Shown here: piece by piece, positions 32,710 through 41,870 of the stretch
Layout of the letters: every line of letters starts with the position of its first letter
Position numbering within the stretch: the stretch's first letter is position 1
Source: CAIKZZ01 sp035604595
Lineage (GTDB): Bacteria; Pseudomonadota; Gammaproteobacteria; Steroidobacterales; Steroidobacteraceae
Direction of reading: 5' to 3'
Length of the DNA stretch: 64,000 bases
NCBI GenBank assembly: GCA_035604595.1
Contig: DATNIE010000033.1
Coordinates: 1 to 64,000 of the forward strand
The notes under the pieces: generated by a model
What the model was told of the DNA's origin: nothing
Seen by the model: the letters and a program-made list of their open reading frames with translations, nothing else
Databases searched by the model: none
Translations under genes and position numbers: made by a program

Positions 32710-35657
32710 GCCCCAAGGGGATCCGCGTGGGCTCGCGGCTGGCCTCGGCACCCGTCCGCTTCTGGTTCGACGGCCGGCAGTACACGGGCCAGCGCGGCGA
32801 CACCGCCGCCTCCGCGCTGCTGGCGCACGGCGTGCGAGTCCTCGGCCGCAGCCTCAAATATCGCCGCCCGCGCGGGCTGCTCACCGCGGGTCCGGAGGAG
32901 CCCAACGTGCTGCTGACCGTGGGCAGCAGGCCGGCCGTCATTCCGAACGTGCCGGCACCGCAGCTCGTGCTCACCGACGATCTCGAGTTCCGGAGCCAGA
33001 ACCGCTGGCCGTCACTGCGCTGCGACCTGGCGTCTGCTCTGCAGGCCGGCGGTGGGTTCTTCGGCGCAGGCTTCTACTACAAGACCTTTATGTGGCCGTC
33101 GTGGCGGAGCTACGAGACGATCGTCCGCAACCTAGCTGGCCTCGGCGAGGCGCCGCGCGCCGCGAGACTCCCGCCGCCGACGATCGAACATCTGTCGTGC
33201 GATGTGCTGGTCGGCGGCGCCGGGCCAGCGGGTCTCGCCGCGGCGCTGGCCGCGGCCCGTACCGGTGCCCGGGTCGTGGTCTGCGAGCGCGAGCCGGAGT
33301 ACGGCGGGGAGCTCGAGTTCGAGGGCGGTACCATCGACGGCCGCCCGGGTGCGCAGTGGATTGCCGAGGTTGCGGCCGAGCTCGCGCGGCGCGGAGTACG
33401 GATGCTGACGGACACGGCGATCGTCGGCGGCTCCGGCGGCCTGCTGATTGCGCATGCCGAGCCGGGCGGGCTCGCCGGTCACAACCGGATCTACCGGATC
33501 CGGCCGCAGCGCTTCGTGATCGCGATGGGCGCGGTTGAGCGTCCGATTGCGTTCGTGGACAACGACCGGCCGGGGGTCATGCTGCTCGGCGCCGCCGAGC
33601 GTTATCTCGCCCGGTACGGCGCCGCCGCCGGCAACAACCTGGTCCTGTTTGGAAACCACGATCGACTGTATGCCGCGGCCGCGCGCTTCCTCGCCGCCGG
33701 CCTGCGGGTGCGCGCGATCGTGGACTCGCGCACCGACTTCGCCATGGCCGAGGGCGGGACAACGGCGAGCGGCCTGCGCGCGGAGCTGCAGCGCGGGGGC
33801 GTCGAGTGCCTGCCGGGACACGCGGTGCTCGCGGCCGAGGGTGGGGTCACCGTGCGTGGCGCGCGGGTCGCGCCGCTTGCCTCGCCTCACGATGAGCGAC
33901 ACATCATCTGCGATGCGATTCTGGTGAGCGGCGGCTGGTCGCCCGCCGTCCATGCCGGCCTACACGAGGGCGGCAAGCGCCGCTATGCCGATTGCAGTGC
34001 CGCGTTCATCGCAGCTGGCCAGCCCGAGTGGCGGATGAGCGCCGGTGCGAGCAATGCCGCACTCGATCTCGCAGCTGTGGTCGCCGACGGCTTTGCCGCC
34101 GGCGAGCGGGCAGCTCGGGCGAGTGGCGCCGCTGGCAGCGCCGGGCCGGCCCCGGTCGCGTCCGGTGACGGGCCGCCGCGACTCGCGCCATTCTGGAGCT
34201 CGCCGGCATCGACGTATCAGGAAAAGCGGCAGTTCGTCGATTTCCAGAACGACGTCACGGTGGCAGATCTTCGCCAGGCGCTCGCGGAAGGCTTCATCGA
34301 CATCGAGCACATCAAGCGCTATACGACCCTCGGCGTCGGCACGGAGCAGGGCCGGACCTGCGACGTCCTCGGCGCGGCGATCGTCGCAGAGCTGAAACGC
34401 GAGACCTTGCTTGCGGTCGGCACGAGCCGCACTCGGCCACCATACCATCCGGTTACGCTCGCCGCGCTTGCCGGTCATCGGGTCGGGCAACAGCTGCGGC
34501 CGCTGAGACGAACGCCACTGCACGAATGGCACGAGGCTCACGGCGGGGTGCTCGAACCGGCGGAGTACTGGATGCGCGCGCGCTATTACCGTGCGAACGG
34601 CGCCGACGCCTTCGCCGCCGGGGTTGCCGAGGCGGCACGGGTGCGCGCGGCCGGCGGCATTCTCGACGGTTCGACGCTCGGCAAGATCGAGGTCGCCGGC
34701 CAGGACGCGGCGGCCTATCTCGACCGGATGTATCTGACCCAGGCGAGTGCGATCAAGGTCGGGCGCAGCAAGTACATGGTGAACCTGCGCGAGGATGGCA
34801 TGGTGCTCGATGACGGCATCGTGCTCCGGCTCGCCGACGACCGGTACCTCGCGACGACGAGCTCCGGTCACGCCGGACACATGCTGGCCCACTTCGAGCA
34901 CTACGCCGATACCGAGTGGAGCGGCCGCGAGGTCGCGCTCACAGACGTCACCGAAGCCTGGGCCGTCATCGTCGTCGCGGGCCCGGCGAGCCGCGACACA
35001 TTGCGGGCCGTGCTGGGCAGCGCCTGGCACGCGGACCTCGAACGACTGACGCACATGGACTTCGCGACCGGTCGCTGGCACAGCCGCGAGCTCCGGGTGC
35101 TGCGGGCGGGCTTCTCCGGCGAGCTCGCCTTCGAGCTGCACTGCCGGCCGGCGATTGCCATGCCGCTCTGGCAGGCACTGGTCGATGCCGGGCTTGAGCC
35201 GTACGGTCTGGAAGCGCTCGACGTCCTGCGGGTCGAGAAGGGCTACCTCGTCGGCGCCGAGCTGAACGGCCAGACCACGCCGTACGACCTCGGCATGGAC
35301 GGCCTCGTCAAGTTGGGTAACCCCTGCGTCGGCCGGGCGCTGCTCGACCGACCGGCGTTTCACGAGGCCTCGCGCCCGCGGCTCGTGGGACTGAGGGCCG
35401 CCGACGGGAAGGCGACCATCCTCGGCGGCGCGCAGATCACGACGGCTGCCGCTTCAAGCCGCCCGGTCGGCCACATCACCTCGGCTGCCTACAGTCCGGC
35501 GCTGCGCCAATGGATCGGCCTTGCGCTGGTCGCGCGCTCGCTCGCCGCGGATGGCACAGAGCTCGTGGCCCGCGATCCACTCCGCAACGGCGACACCCCG
35601 GTGCGCGTGAGCCCCCTGGTGCACTTCGATCCGAACGGCGAGCGCATGAAGTCGTGA
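32706..35657 (+). CDS. soxA: Sarcosine oxidase alpha subunit
   Basis: A 983-residue multidomain subunit. An N-terminal ferredoxin-like fold (about 15-100, GQRGDTAASALLAHG, SLKYRRPRGLL) is followed by an NAD-binding Rossmann domain (DVLVGGAGPAGLAAALAAA near 165) with the further FAD/NAD motif MGAVERPIAFVDNDRPG, and a C-terminal GcvT-like THF-binding domain (ARYYRANGADAFAAGVAE, TTSSGHAGHMLAHFEHY, LRVEKGYLVGAELNGQTTPYD). The alpha subunit binds NAD and tetrahydrofolate and forms methylene-THF. Length matches known SoxA (about 960-1000). GTGA overlap with soxG downstream. Confidence 0.93.
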   Translation: MSPKGIRVGSRLASAPVRFWFDGRQYTGQRGDTAASALLAHGVRVLGRSLKYRRPRGLLTAGPEEPNVLLTVGSRPAVIPNVPAPQLVLTDDLEFRSQNRWPSLRCDLASALQAGGGFFGAGFYYKTFMWPSWRSYETIVRNLAGLGEAPRAARLPPPTIEHLSCDVLVGGAGPAGLAAALAAARTGARVVVCEREPEYGGELEFEGGTIDGRPGAQWIAEVAAELARRGVRMLTDTAIVGGSGGLLIAHAEPGGLAGHNRIYRIRPQRFVIAMGAVERPIAFVDNDRPGVMLLGAAERYLARYGAAAGNNLVLFGNHDRLYAAAARFLAAGLRVRAIVDSRTDFAMAEGGTTASGLRAELQRGGVECLPGHAVLAAEGGVTVRGARVAPLASPHDERHIICDAILVSGGWSPAVHAGLHEGGKRRYADCSAAFIAAGQPEWRMSAGASNAALDLAAVVADGFAAGERAARASGAAGSAGPAPVASGDGPPRLAPFWSSPASTYQEKRQFVDFQNDVTVADLRQALAEGFIDIEHIKRYTTLGVGTEQGRTCDVLGAAIVAELKRETLLAVGTSRTRPPYHPVTLAALAGHRVGQQLRPLRRTPLHEWHEAHGGVLEPAEYWMRARYYRANGADAFAAGVAEAARVRAAGGILDGSTLGKIEVAGQDAAAYLDRMYLTQASAIKVGRSKYMVNLREDGMVLDDGIVLRLADDRYLATTSSGHAGHMLAHFEHYADTEWSGREVALTDVTEAWAVIVVAGPASRDTLRAVLGSAWHADLERLTHMDFATGRWHSRELRVLRAGFSGELAFELHCRPAIAMPLWQALVDAGLEPYGLEALDVLRVEKGYLVGAELNGQTTPYDLGMDGLVKLGNPCVGRALLDRPAFHEASRPRLVGLRAADGKATILGGAQITTAAASSRPVGHITSAAYSPALRQWIGLALVARSLAADGTELVARDPLRNGDTPVRVSPLVHFDPNGERMKS

Positions 35658-36160
35658 AGTCGAATCATCACTCCCAGGCTGCTGATCAGTACCGGATCGA
35701 CGGTCCGAGGGCGGAGCCCGTACTCGAGTTCAAGTCATTCGCGTATCCGCTGGTCGGCGGGCCGGGCGTGGATCTTGCCGTATCACCCGGTGCTGTGCGC
35801 CGCGACTCGGCCGGCCGGGCGACGCTGCTGCACTTCGCGCCGGGGCGGTTCCTGCTGCCGGAGCCGACGCCGGACCTCGCGCGGCAGATCGATTCGCTCG
35901 CCCGCGCGGGTGTCGGCGTCGCATTCGACGTCGACGGCAAGTGGCGTGAACTGACCATCACCGGAGCGGGAGCCGACCGGCTGCTGTCATCCGGTGCCGA
36001 TGTGGCCGCGATGCTTGCGCATCGGGACTGCGCGGCACTGCATTTGTTCGATTGCCCCGTTGTGCTCGCGCGCCGGACCGACGGATTTGATCTGTGGGTT
36101 CAGGCGAGCTACGCGACCGATTTTCGGGAAACGCTCGACCGGATCCGCGGGCAGCGCTAG
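35654..36160 (+). CDS. soxG: Sarcosine oxidase gamma subunit
   Basis: A 168-residue protein starting at GTG 35654, overlapping the soxA stop (GTGA). It is GcvT-like in its middle: FAPGRFLLPEPTPD and DVDGKWRELTITGAGADRLLSSG, then FDCPVVLARRTDGFDLWVQASYA, as in SoxG subunits. It completes the canonical soxBDAG order. Downstream lies a convergent outer-membrane gene; no glyA, folD or purU follows, unlike many sox operons. Confidence 0.88.
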   Translation: MKSNHHSQAADQYRIDGPRAEPVLEFKSFAYPLVGGPGVDLAVSPGAVRRDSAGRATLLHFAPGRFLLPEPTPDLARQIDSLARAGVGVAFDVDGKWRELTITGAGADRLLSSGADVAAMLAHRDCAALHLFDCPVVLARRTDGFDLWVQASYATDFRETLDRIRGQR

Positions 36161-36209
36161 GCCCGCGCGGCCGAACGCGCCGTGCACTGCGATTGACGGG
36201 CGCGTCGTG

Positions 36210-36794
36210 CTAGGGGAACAGCCAGAGAAAGCCGACGGAGCTGAAATTCAAATTACCGCCCGTGGCCCGCATCTGCTCGAAGTCCAAGCGCACGGCAAAT
36301 GCCCCGGCCTTGATCTGTGCGCCGGCGCCCCAGGCGAATTCAGACTCCGTCCGATTGAATCCCTCGCATGCGGTTCCCGAAGCGCACGCGCTGAATCCGG
36401 GACCGAGACTCACATTTGCGCGCTGCTGCACGTTCGAAAGCCCCGCCTTGCCATAGAGATCGAGGTACGGGAGCGGCAGTGGCAGGTACCCGAGGCCGAA
36501 TACAGCGGGCCCGCTGGCCTGCGAGTCGACACGGCCGAAGCTGCTGAAGGCGTGCGGGCTCCCGAGGTCGACATACTCCACTTCCGCTCCGAACAGGCTG
36601 ATCGGCCGCAGGCCGAACAGCGCCTTCCAGCCCGTGTCATGGGCGCTGAAGCTCAGCGAGTCGACATTCACCTCGGACTGCCCGACCCCGAAGCCGACAT
36701 AGGCGCCGAGCCCCTCGTCCGCGCAGGCTGAACTCAGCGGCACGGCGCAGGCAAGCGTCGCAAACATGAGACACCAGACGCGGTTGGGCAACAC
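36210..36794 (-). CDS. Outer-membrane beta-barrel protein
   Basis: A 194-residue exported protein starting at GTG 36794, with AAGGAG eight bases upstream. The signal peptide (hydrophobic core VWCLMFATLACAVPL) ends near SSACADE. The mature part has alternating amphipathic strands (GAYVGFGVGQSEVNVDSLSF, LFGAEVEYVDLGS, FAVRLDFEQMRA) and ends with SSVGFLWLFP, whose terminal aromatic residue fits BAM-recognised barrels. An eight-strand OmpA-like/PF13505-type barrel is the best guess. Two cysteines in the ACASGTACEG loop may form a disulfide. Confidence 0.72.
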   Translation of the reverse strand: MLPNRVWCLMFATLACAVPLSSACADEGLGAYVGFGVGQSEVNVDSLSFSAHDTGWKALFGLRPISLFGAEVEYVDLGSPHAFSSFGRVDSQASGPAVFGLGYLPLPLPYLDLYGKAGLSNVQQRANVSLGPGFSACASGTACEGFNRTESEFAWGAGAQIKAGAFAVRLDFEQMRATGGNLNFSSVGFLWLFP

Positions 36795-37206
36795 TGCGGT
36801 CTCCTTGATCCGGCCCGTTAACGCTGTCGGGCACGAGCGGTTGACGTCCGGGCGGGTCTTGACCGACGTGATAGCTACCGACGGCCCGCCGCCGTCGGCC
36901 CTGCACCAATCGTAGCAGGATGCCTGCGGCGGCAGGCTATCGGATCGCGATGCGCCACAAGAGTTCCCGTCGGCGCTGCGCCGGGGCGTACCGGACTGAC
37001 CAATCGTCAAACCCAGCGCCGCGCCCAGCCGCAGGACATGAAGGCGGTCCCGCTCCGCTCTGGGACGGACCGACCTCCGTGCTGCGTCTCATCGCCGTAG
37101 CCGGTCACGGCGAACGAGTACGGCGTGCGCTGCCACGCGCGCCCCGACCCACGGTCGAATCCGGTCGCTGGCGGCAGGCCCGCCTCAGCGACCGGTTCGC
37201 CTCGAA
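36795..37206. other. 412-bp region without a confident gene
   Basis: Upstream of the barrel gene and downstream of the urcA-family gene. A 67-codon frame on the minus strand (37007-37210) begins at a TTG overlapping the UrcA stop, but shows no recognisable family; I leave it unannotated. Confidence 0.4.
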
Positions 37207-37551
37207 TCAACCCTGGCCACCACCCGCACCGCTGCGAGCTGCGTGCAACGCGCTCAACCCCGGTTGATTGAGCTTCCGCACGGCGGTCGCGACAGTGTCA
37301 TTGATGCAGCGATCGTAGGTCGTCGACACACGCGTGCCGGTGAGCATGCGTTCGGGCTCGCAATACTGCTTTGCGGCCCCGCGAATGCGCGCGTACAGCA
37401 CTTCCACGCCCGCGGGCGTGGCGAGGTTGAGGTCGCCGTACGTGATGCGAATTCCCGGTGCATCGGTCGCCGCCTCGGAAGCGAGGCACGGCAGACACAT
37501 GGTGGCACTGACAGTCAGGGCGGAGAGGAGTTCGGATAGACGGACTGACAT
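37207..37551 (-). CDS. UrcA-family protein
   Basis: A 114-residue secreted protein. ATG 37551 opens a signal peptide with its cleavage site near CLASEAA. The mature part GIRITYGDLNLATPAGVEVLYARIRGAAKQYC is the UrcA motif, and the second Cys in YDRCINDTVATAV probably pairs with it. UrcA-family proteins are small periplasmic proteins known mostly from alpha- and gammaproteobacteria, of unknown biochemical role. The end AARSGAGGGQG is a short glycine tail. Confidence 0.82.
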   Translation of the reverse strand: MSVRLSELLSALTVSATMCLPCLASEAATDAPGIRITYGDLNLATPAGVEVLYARIRGAAKQYCEPERMLTGTRVSTTYDRCINDTVATAVRKLNQPGLSALHAARSGAGGGQG

Positions 37552-37788
37552 ACAGGGTTCCTTGTGGTCAGGGTTATACGCGGCAATGTTCAGCATAGGC
37601 GCCGCGGCAGGCTGCAGATCACACCTCGTCTCGCGGCGGGCGCGCTTCGGCGCATCCACGGCACGGAGTTTGGATGCGGCCCGCGCCCACATGGTTTGAA
37701 CCACCGCCAGCACGCGACGTGTCGCGGCCGTGCGCGAGTCCGCTACACTCTGCCGACGGACTCGCTGCCGGGCAGTGGAGGTAAGGGT

Positions 37789-38217
37789 ATGGAGATCACC
37801 GGTGGGTGCCTCTGCAAGGCCGTGCGCTACCGGTGTACGGCGGAACCGATCACGACGCGAGTCTGCTGGTGCAGGCTGTGTCAGTACCTCGGCGCCGGGG
37901 GCGGTACGGTCAACGTCTGCTTCGCGGCGGACGCCGTGACGGTCGACGGGCGGACCGCGGATTACTCGAGTGTTGCCGACAGCGGCAACATCATGCACCG
38001 GCGCTTTTGCCCGACCTGCGGTACGCCGCTGTTCAGCAGCGCCGAGGCGCGGCCGCACCTGCTGTTCGTGCGCGCCGGCTCGCTCGACGACCCGGAGATC
38101 GCGAAGCCCGCAATGACGATCTGGACGGCGGAAGCACCGAGCTGGGCCTGCTTCGATGCCGGGCTGCCGTCCGTCGCGGGCCAGGCTGCACCGGCAGCGC
38201 CTGCTCCGCCGCGCTGA
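37789..38217 (+). CDS. GFA-family (S-(hydroxymethyl)glutathione synthase-like) zinc protein
   Basis: A 142-residue single-domain protein. ATG 37789 is preceded by GGAGGTAAGG. GGCLCKAVRY, CWCRLCQ and CPTCGTPLF supply the paired cysteines for two zinc sites of the GFA fold (also called Mss4-like). The founding member speeds formaldehyde-glutathione adduct formation, but most members have unknown activity. Its position near formaldehyde-generating sox and N-demethylating enzymes is suggestive, not proof. Confidence 0.82.
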   Translation: MEITGGCLCKAVRYRCTAEPITTRVCWCRLCQYLGAGGGTVNVCFAADAVTVDGRTADYSSVADSGNIMHRRFCPTCGTPLFSSAEARPHLLFVRAGSLDDPEIAKPAMTIWTAEAPSWACFDAGLPSVAGQAAPAAPAPPR

Positions 38218-38434
38218 GCGGTGCGGGCGCGGCGTGCCGTCCGGGGCGTTTCGTGAGGCGACTCGTCACGATGCCCCGGCTAATCGTTCAGACGCGCCGC
38301 GGTGCTGGCGCCCGGCACCTCTGCGCGGACCGGCCGCGCCGGAACTCCCCGCGCGCCCGCGCGGGCCGAATTGGCCGGCGCTCAGCCATGCAGTATCGTT
38401 CGAACCCCACCGCCCATGAATCGGAGTCTGTGCC

Positions 38435-39028
38435 ATGAAGCTCTACTGGTGCCCGAAGACGCGCGCGGTGCGCGCCGTGTGGATGCTCGAGGAACTTGGA
38501 GTTCAGTACGAGCGTGTGTTCATCGATATCCGTGATGCGGCGGCCAAGGCCAATCCCGCATTCCGCGCGGTCTCGCCGATGGGGAAGGTGCCGGCACTCG
38601 AGGACGGCACGACACGCCTGTGGGACTCCGGCGCAATCTGCGCCTATCTTGCCGACAAGTACCCGACCGCAGGCCTCGCCCCGCCGATCGGCAGTCCCGA
38701 CCGCGGCGCATACCTGCAGTGGCTGCTATACACGAACTCGGTCATCGAACCGGCGATGGCCGAGAAGTTCACAAGCGCCCAGCCGAGCGCGGTCGCGCAC
38801 GGCTGGGGCAGCTTCGCGCTAATGCTTGATGTGCTCCGCGACGGGCTCGCACGCGGTCCGTGGGTGCTGGGCGAGCGCTTCTCGGCGGCCGACGTGCTGC
38901 TCGGCACCTCGTGCAATTTCATGCGGCAGTTCAAGATTCTGGAGAACGAGCCCGGCCTGTGCGCCTATGCCGATCGATGCGCGGCCCGTCCGGCATTCCA
39001 GCGTGCCGCGGCGCTCGATGTGCTGTAG
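38435..39028 (+). CDS. Glutathione S-transferase
   Basis: A 197-residue cytosolic GST. The N-terminal thioredoxin-like domain has LYWCPKTRAVRAVWMLEELG with MGKVPALEDGTTRLWDSGAICAYLADKYP as the glutathione-binding cis-Pro and Glu/Asp-Ser region; the C-terminal helical domain contains GPWVLGERFSAADVLLG, the N-capping box motif. Substrate unknown. The paralogue at 2782-3471 belongs to another subgroup. Confidence 0.88.
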   Translation: MKLYWCPKTRAVRAVWMLEELGVQYERVFIDIRDAAAKANPAFRAVSPMGKVPALEDGTTRLWDSGAICAYLADKYPTAGLAPPIGSPDRGAYLQWLLYTNSVIEPAMAEKFTSAQPSAVAHGWGSFALMLDVLRDGLARGPWVLGERFSAADVLLGTSCNFMRQFKILENEPGLCAYADRCAARPAFQRAAALDVL

Positions 39029-39038
39029 GCGCATCGCC

Positions 39039-39401
39039 TCAAGGGTGTGTGAGCGAGCGTTCGGCCACCGCCACGTGCGCGTCGGCTGCGTGTAACGTCG
39101 TCCGCCAGACGGGAGGCGGCACGCCGCGTCCCAGCTTCGCGAGCTCGCGGTGCAGATGACGCAGCAGCGGCACGAGCACCTCGCGCTCGATGCGCGTCAT
39201 GCGCTCGGCGCCCGCACTCGAGGCGCGCGCGCCGAGATCAACCTCCAGGTCTACGGTCAGCTCGTCGAGCGCCTGATGAGTCACATCGTGCAGGTAGGTG
39301 GGCTGTCCTTGATCGAGCGACCGAATGAGCCCGTGCAGCCGCAGTCGGTAACGACCGAGCGCCTTCGCAAGTTCATGAGGGGAGAGACCTAATGGAGTCA
39401 C
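39039..39401 (-). CDS. Hypothetical helical protein
   Basis: A 120-residue, largely alpha-helical, charged protein with no signal peptide or membrane segment: HELAKALGRYRLRLHGLIRSL, then MTRIEREVLVPLLRHLHRELAKL. I do not recognise the family. It is convergent with the GST gene (10 bp between stops). Codon usage looks coding, but the call rests only on an open frame and plausible composition. Confidence 0.42.
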   Translation of the reverse strand: MTPLGLSPHELAKALGRYRLRLHGLIRSLDQGQPTYLHDVTHQALDELTVDLEVDLGARASSAGAERMTRIEREVLVPLLRHLHRELAKLGRGVPPPVWRTTLHAADAHVAVAERSLTHP

Positions 39402-39659
39402 ACGGATGGCCTGAACTGTCGGCCCACGCTACGAAAGGCGTGCGTCGGGACAATCCGTAGTTACCGGCAAACGGCGAGATGCACGCGGATCGACCGGACG
39501 ATGACCACGGGTCGTGCTCGTGGATGGCGCGGTGCAGGCCCGGGACTCAAGGGCGTTGTGACAGCGAGGCGAGTGCGTCCGGCCACAGAGCTGCGCGAGG
39601 CGAGGCTCTGAAACGGCCCCGCACTGCAGCAATCTGACCGTGCCGACTGGGGCGTGCCG

Positions 39660-40736
39660 CTACCGCGCTCCCGGGCGAGGCGCGGATTCCTCGAGAAGCG
39701 TCGCCAGATAGGATTTCCATACGGCAGCCCACGTATGGGTCCCGTGGCCGCGCGTCTGCGTGCTCGTCGGCAGCAGCACGAATTGGCCGTGCCGCAGGTG
39801 CTTCACCTGCAGCTCGGCGATTCCGAGCTCTGGCGGGTTGATAAAGTCATCGGCCGAGTTGATCCACATCACTGGCGCGCGAATCTCCTCGAGGCGGCCC
39901 GACGGATCGTAGTCGCGCGACGCGCCGACCTGATAGAGAATGTCGTTCGCATCCATAGTCAACAAAGCCTTGGCATTCTCCGCGACTCGCTGGTCCGCCG
40001 CATCGCGCGTCGGCAACATCGTCTGCAGATAGACGGGCGCGCTGCCGGCAATCGTCAGCAAGTCTGAGACCGTGCGCAGCGCGGCCAGCGGCTCATCCTT
40101 GTACTCTCCAGCCGCCCACGCCGGATCTTCACGAATCGCGTCGATCAGCATCCGACGCCACATCCGGTTTCGGCCAGCGATCTGCACGGGCAGGCACGCT
40201 AGCGGCATCAGGGCGTCCATGAAGTCGGGGTAGTTCTCACCCCACATGAAGCTGTGCATGCAGCCCATCGACGTACCGAGAATGAGCCGCAGATGATCGA
40301 CGCCCAGTCCCCGGGTCACGAGCGCGAACTGCGCCGCGACCATGTCCGCGTAGCCGTACGCGGGGAAGCGCGCATGGGTGCCGTCGCTCGGCTTTGACGA
40401 CTTGCCGTGCCCGATGCCGTCCGGAAGGATCACGAAGTACCTGGCAACGTCGAGTAGCTGACCTGTCCCGAACAACTCGCCGGCGAATTGCGGCCTCAGG
40501 AACTGACGACCGTCGCCGCCGGTTCCGTGCAGGAGCAGCACGGCATTCGTAACGTGACCCTTCGCATCCCGGACGGGAGTCCCGAGCGTCGTGTAATGCA
40601 GCCGCAGCTCCCGAAGCGTCTCGCCCGACTGGAAGTGCACGTCACGGAGAACGAAGTCTCCTTCGCGGGTCGGCCAGGTCGTCTCAGCCGCGGCCACTCC
40701 GATGCCCGCGAGGACGAGCAGCAGGCACCCGAGCAC
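39660..40736 (-). CDS. Exported alpha/beta hydrolase (MetX-like)
   Basis: About 358 residues from GTG 40736. The start VLGCLLLVLAGIGVAAAE is a good signal peptide, so this start is preferred; the frame stays open upstream (ATG at 40961) but that part is shadow-like. The mature enzyme has GDFVLRDVHFQSGETLREL, then the oxyanion motif LLLHGTGGDG, the nucleophile GTSMGCM, PLACLPVQIAGRNR, and the late WINSADDFINPPEL and GHGTHTWAAVW with the catalytic Asp and His. This order matches the homoserine O-acetyltransferase/MetX subgroup, but export to the periplasm argues for a hydrolase on an unknown ester or amide rather than methionine synthesis. Confidence 0.75.
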   Translation of the reverse strand: MLGCLLLVLAGIGVAAAETTWPTREGDFVLRDVHFQSGETLRELRLHYTTLGTPVRDAKGHVTNAVLLLHGTGGDGRQFLRPQFAGELFGTGQLLDVARYFVILPDGIGHGKSSKPSDGTHARFPAYGYADMVAAQFALVTRGLGVDHLRLILGTSMGCMHSFMWGENYPDFMDALMPLACLPVQIAGRNRMWRRMLIDAIREDPAWAAGEYKDEPLAALRTVSDLLTIAGSAPVYLQTMLPTRDAADQRVAENAKALLTMDANDILYQVGASRDYDPSGRLEEIRAPVMWINSADDFINPPELGIAELQVKHLRHGQFVLLPTSTQTRGHGTHTWAAVWKSYLATLLEESAPRPGAR

Positions 40737-41171
40737 ACGCTGCGAGCGTCCGCCGGCCGGCGGTCGCGACCGTGCTCCGACGCGCTCGCTCGCTCCGAGT
40801 CCCCACTCGCGCGGTCGGCGGCTCGCTGCGCTGTGCAGCCAAGATTTCAGCAGGGGCGAGACGCCGTCGCGACCCGGCCGGCGATGCGTCGCACGCGTCC
40901 CGCACGCGCCAAACCCCAGGACCCCGAAACATCCCGCCAGCCGAATCGTCGCATGAAGCATGGTTGCCAGCCCCCACCGCCCTGGTGTCAGCGTCCGCCT
41001 ACTGTAGCGCGGTCGCCTGAGCGTGGCTGCACGATTCCGGGACGGTGTCCGGGTCGACACGTTTGATGGTGGCACGGGTGCCAACGAACCGGCGTGAGCG
41101 CGGGTCGATTCTGGACTGTGCGGTCTGATAGGGGCTAGGATTCACGGCGAGCCAGCGCTCGGGGGGCCCGG
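40737..41171. other. 435-bp region without a confident gene
   Basis: Between the divergent alpha/beta hydrolase and the gene at 41172. Both upstream 5' extensions of the hydrolase frame fall here. I see no clear regulatory repeat. Confidence 0.4.
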
Positions 41172-41594
41172 ATGAGCGACATTGTCGACCTCGTCAGCAA
41201 GGCGCTGCGCCGCAAGCTGCTGCAGCACGGCGCGCGCTCGCTGAGCGACGCCGAATGGCACCTGCTGCGCGTCAGCCATTTGCTGAACGCGATCGAGGAT
41301 GCAACGCTCGACCGGCTGGTTGCAGATTCCCCGCTGACCGAACTGGTCGCGCTCGCAGATGGCCTCGACGCGATCGAGGCGCCCGAAGCGGCGCGCAGCA
41401 TCCGTCGCGCCAAGGCGGACCTGGCCGCAGCGAATGATCCGGGACTCGGACTCGAGCGTACCGATACGGTGGCGGCGATTGCGCGCACGCTCGGTGAACG
41501 GCTCGGACGGATGCGTGCGGGCATCGAGCAGCAACTGCTGGAATATGCCTTTCGCCAGCGGGAACCGGAGGTCGAGGAGCTGGCATCGCGGTGA
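41172..41594 (+). CDS. Hypothetical helical protein
   Basis: A 140-residue, acidic, all-helical protein: SDIVDLVSKALRRKLLQHGARSLSDAEWHLLRVSHLLNAIEDATLDRLVADSP is a helix-rich start, followed by ADGLDAIEAPEAARSIRRAKADLAAAND and a final coiled-coil-like segment. The ATG follows a G-rich GGGGGGCCCGG. Small proteins of this look occur in many proteobacteria, but I do not recognise the family. Confidence 0.5.
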   Translation: MSDIVDLVSKALRRKLLQHGARSLSDAEWHLLRVSHLLNAIEDATLDRLVADSPLTELVALADGLDAIEAPEAARSIRRAKADLAAANDPGLGLERTDTVAAIARTLGERLGRMRAGIEQQLLEYAFRQREPEVEELASR

Positions 41595-41870
41595 CGGCAC
41601 GAACCCGCTCGCCGGTCGCGGCGATCATGCGCGCACGGGCTCGCACACGCCGTTAGGCCCTGCGGAATTCGGCCAGTCGCGACGCCACCGGGATGCCGGG
41701 CACTCGGCGCTCGCGCCATGCCTTCGCCGTTCCCCGAGGCGTTCGCTCGCCGGGTTCGTGCAGCTGCCGCCTGGTGTGGAAAGCATCTTCGTGCCGGGCA
41801 CCGGTTGCGAGGCAGTCGAACGGACCCTGCTTCGCGGCGAGCATCAGGCGGTCGGCGATCCGAGGCCCAA

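Noticed and set aside
33960..35363. Minus-strand open frame (467 codons)
   Set aside because: Opposite soxA, no motifs; shadow.
36175..36205. ACGCGCC/GGCGCGT stem after soxG as terminator
   Set aside because: Loop is 17 bases and no T-run follows; not convincing.
37007..37210. 67-codon minus-strand frame overlapping the UrcA stop with TTGA
   Set aside because: Start codon TTG, no ribosome-binding site and no recognisable family; too weak to annotate.
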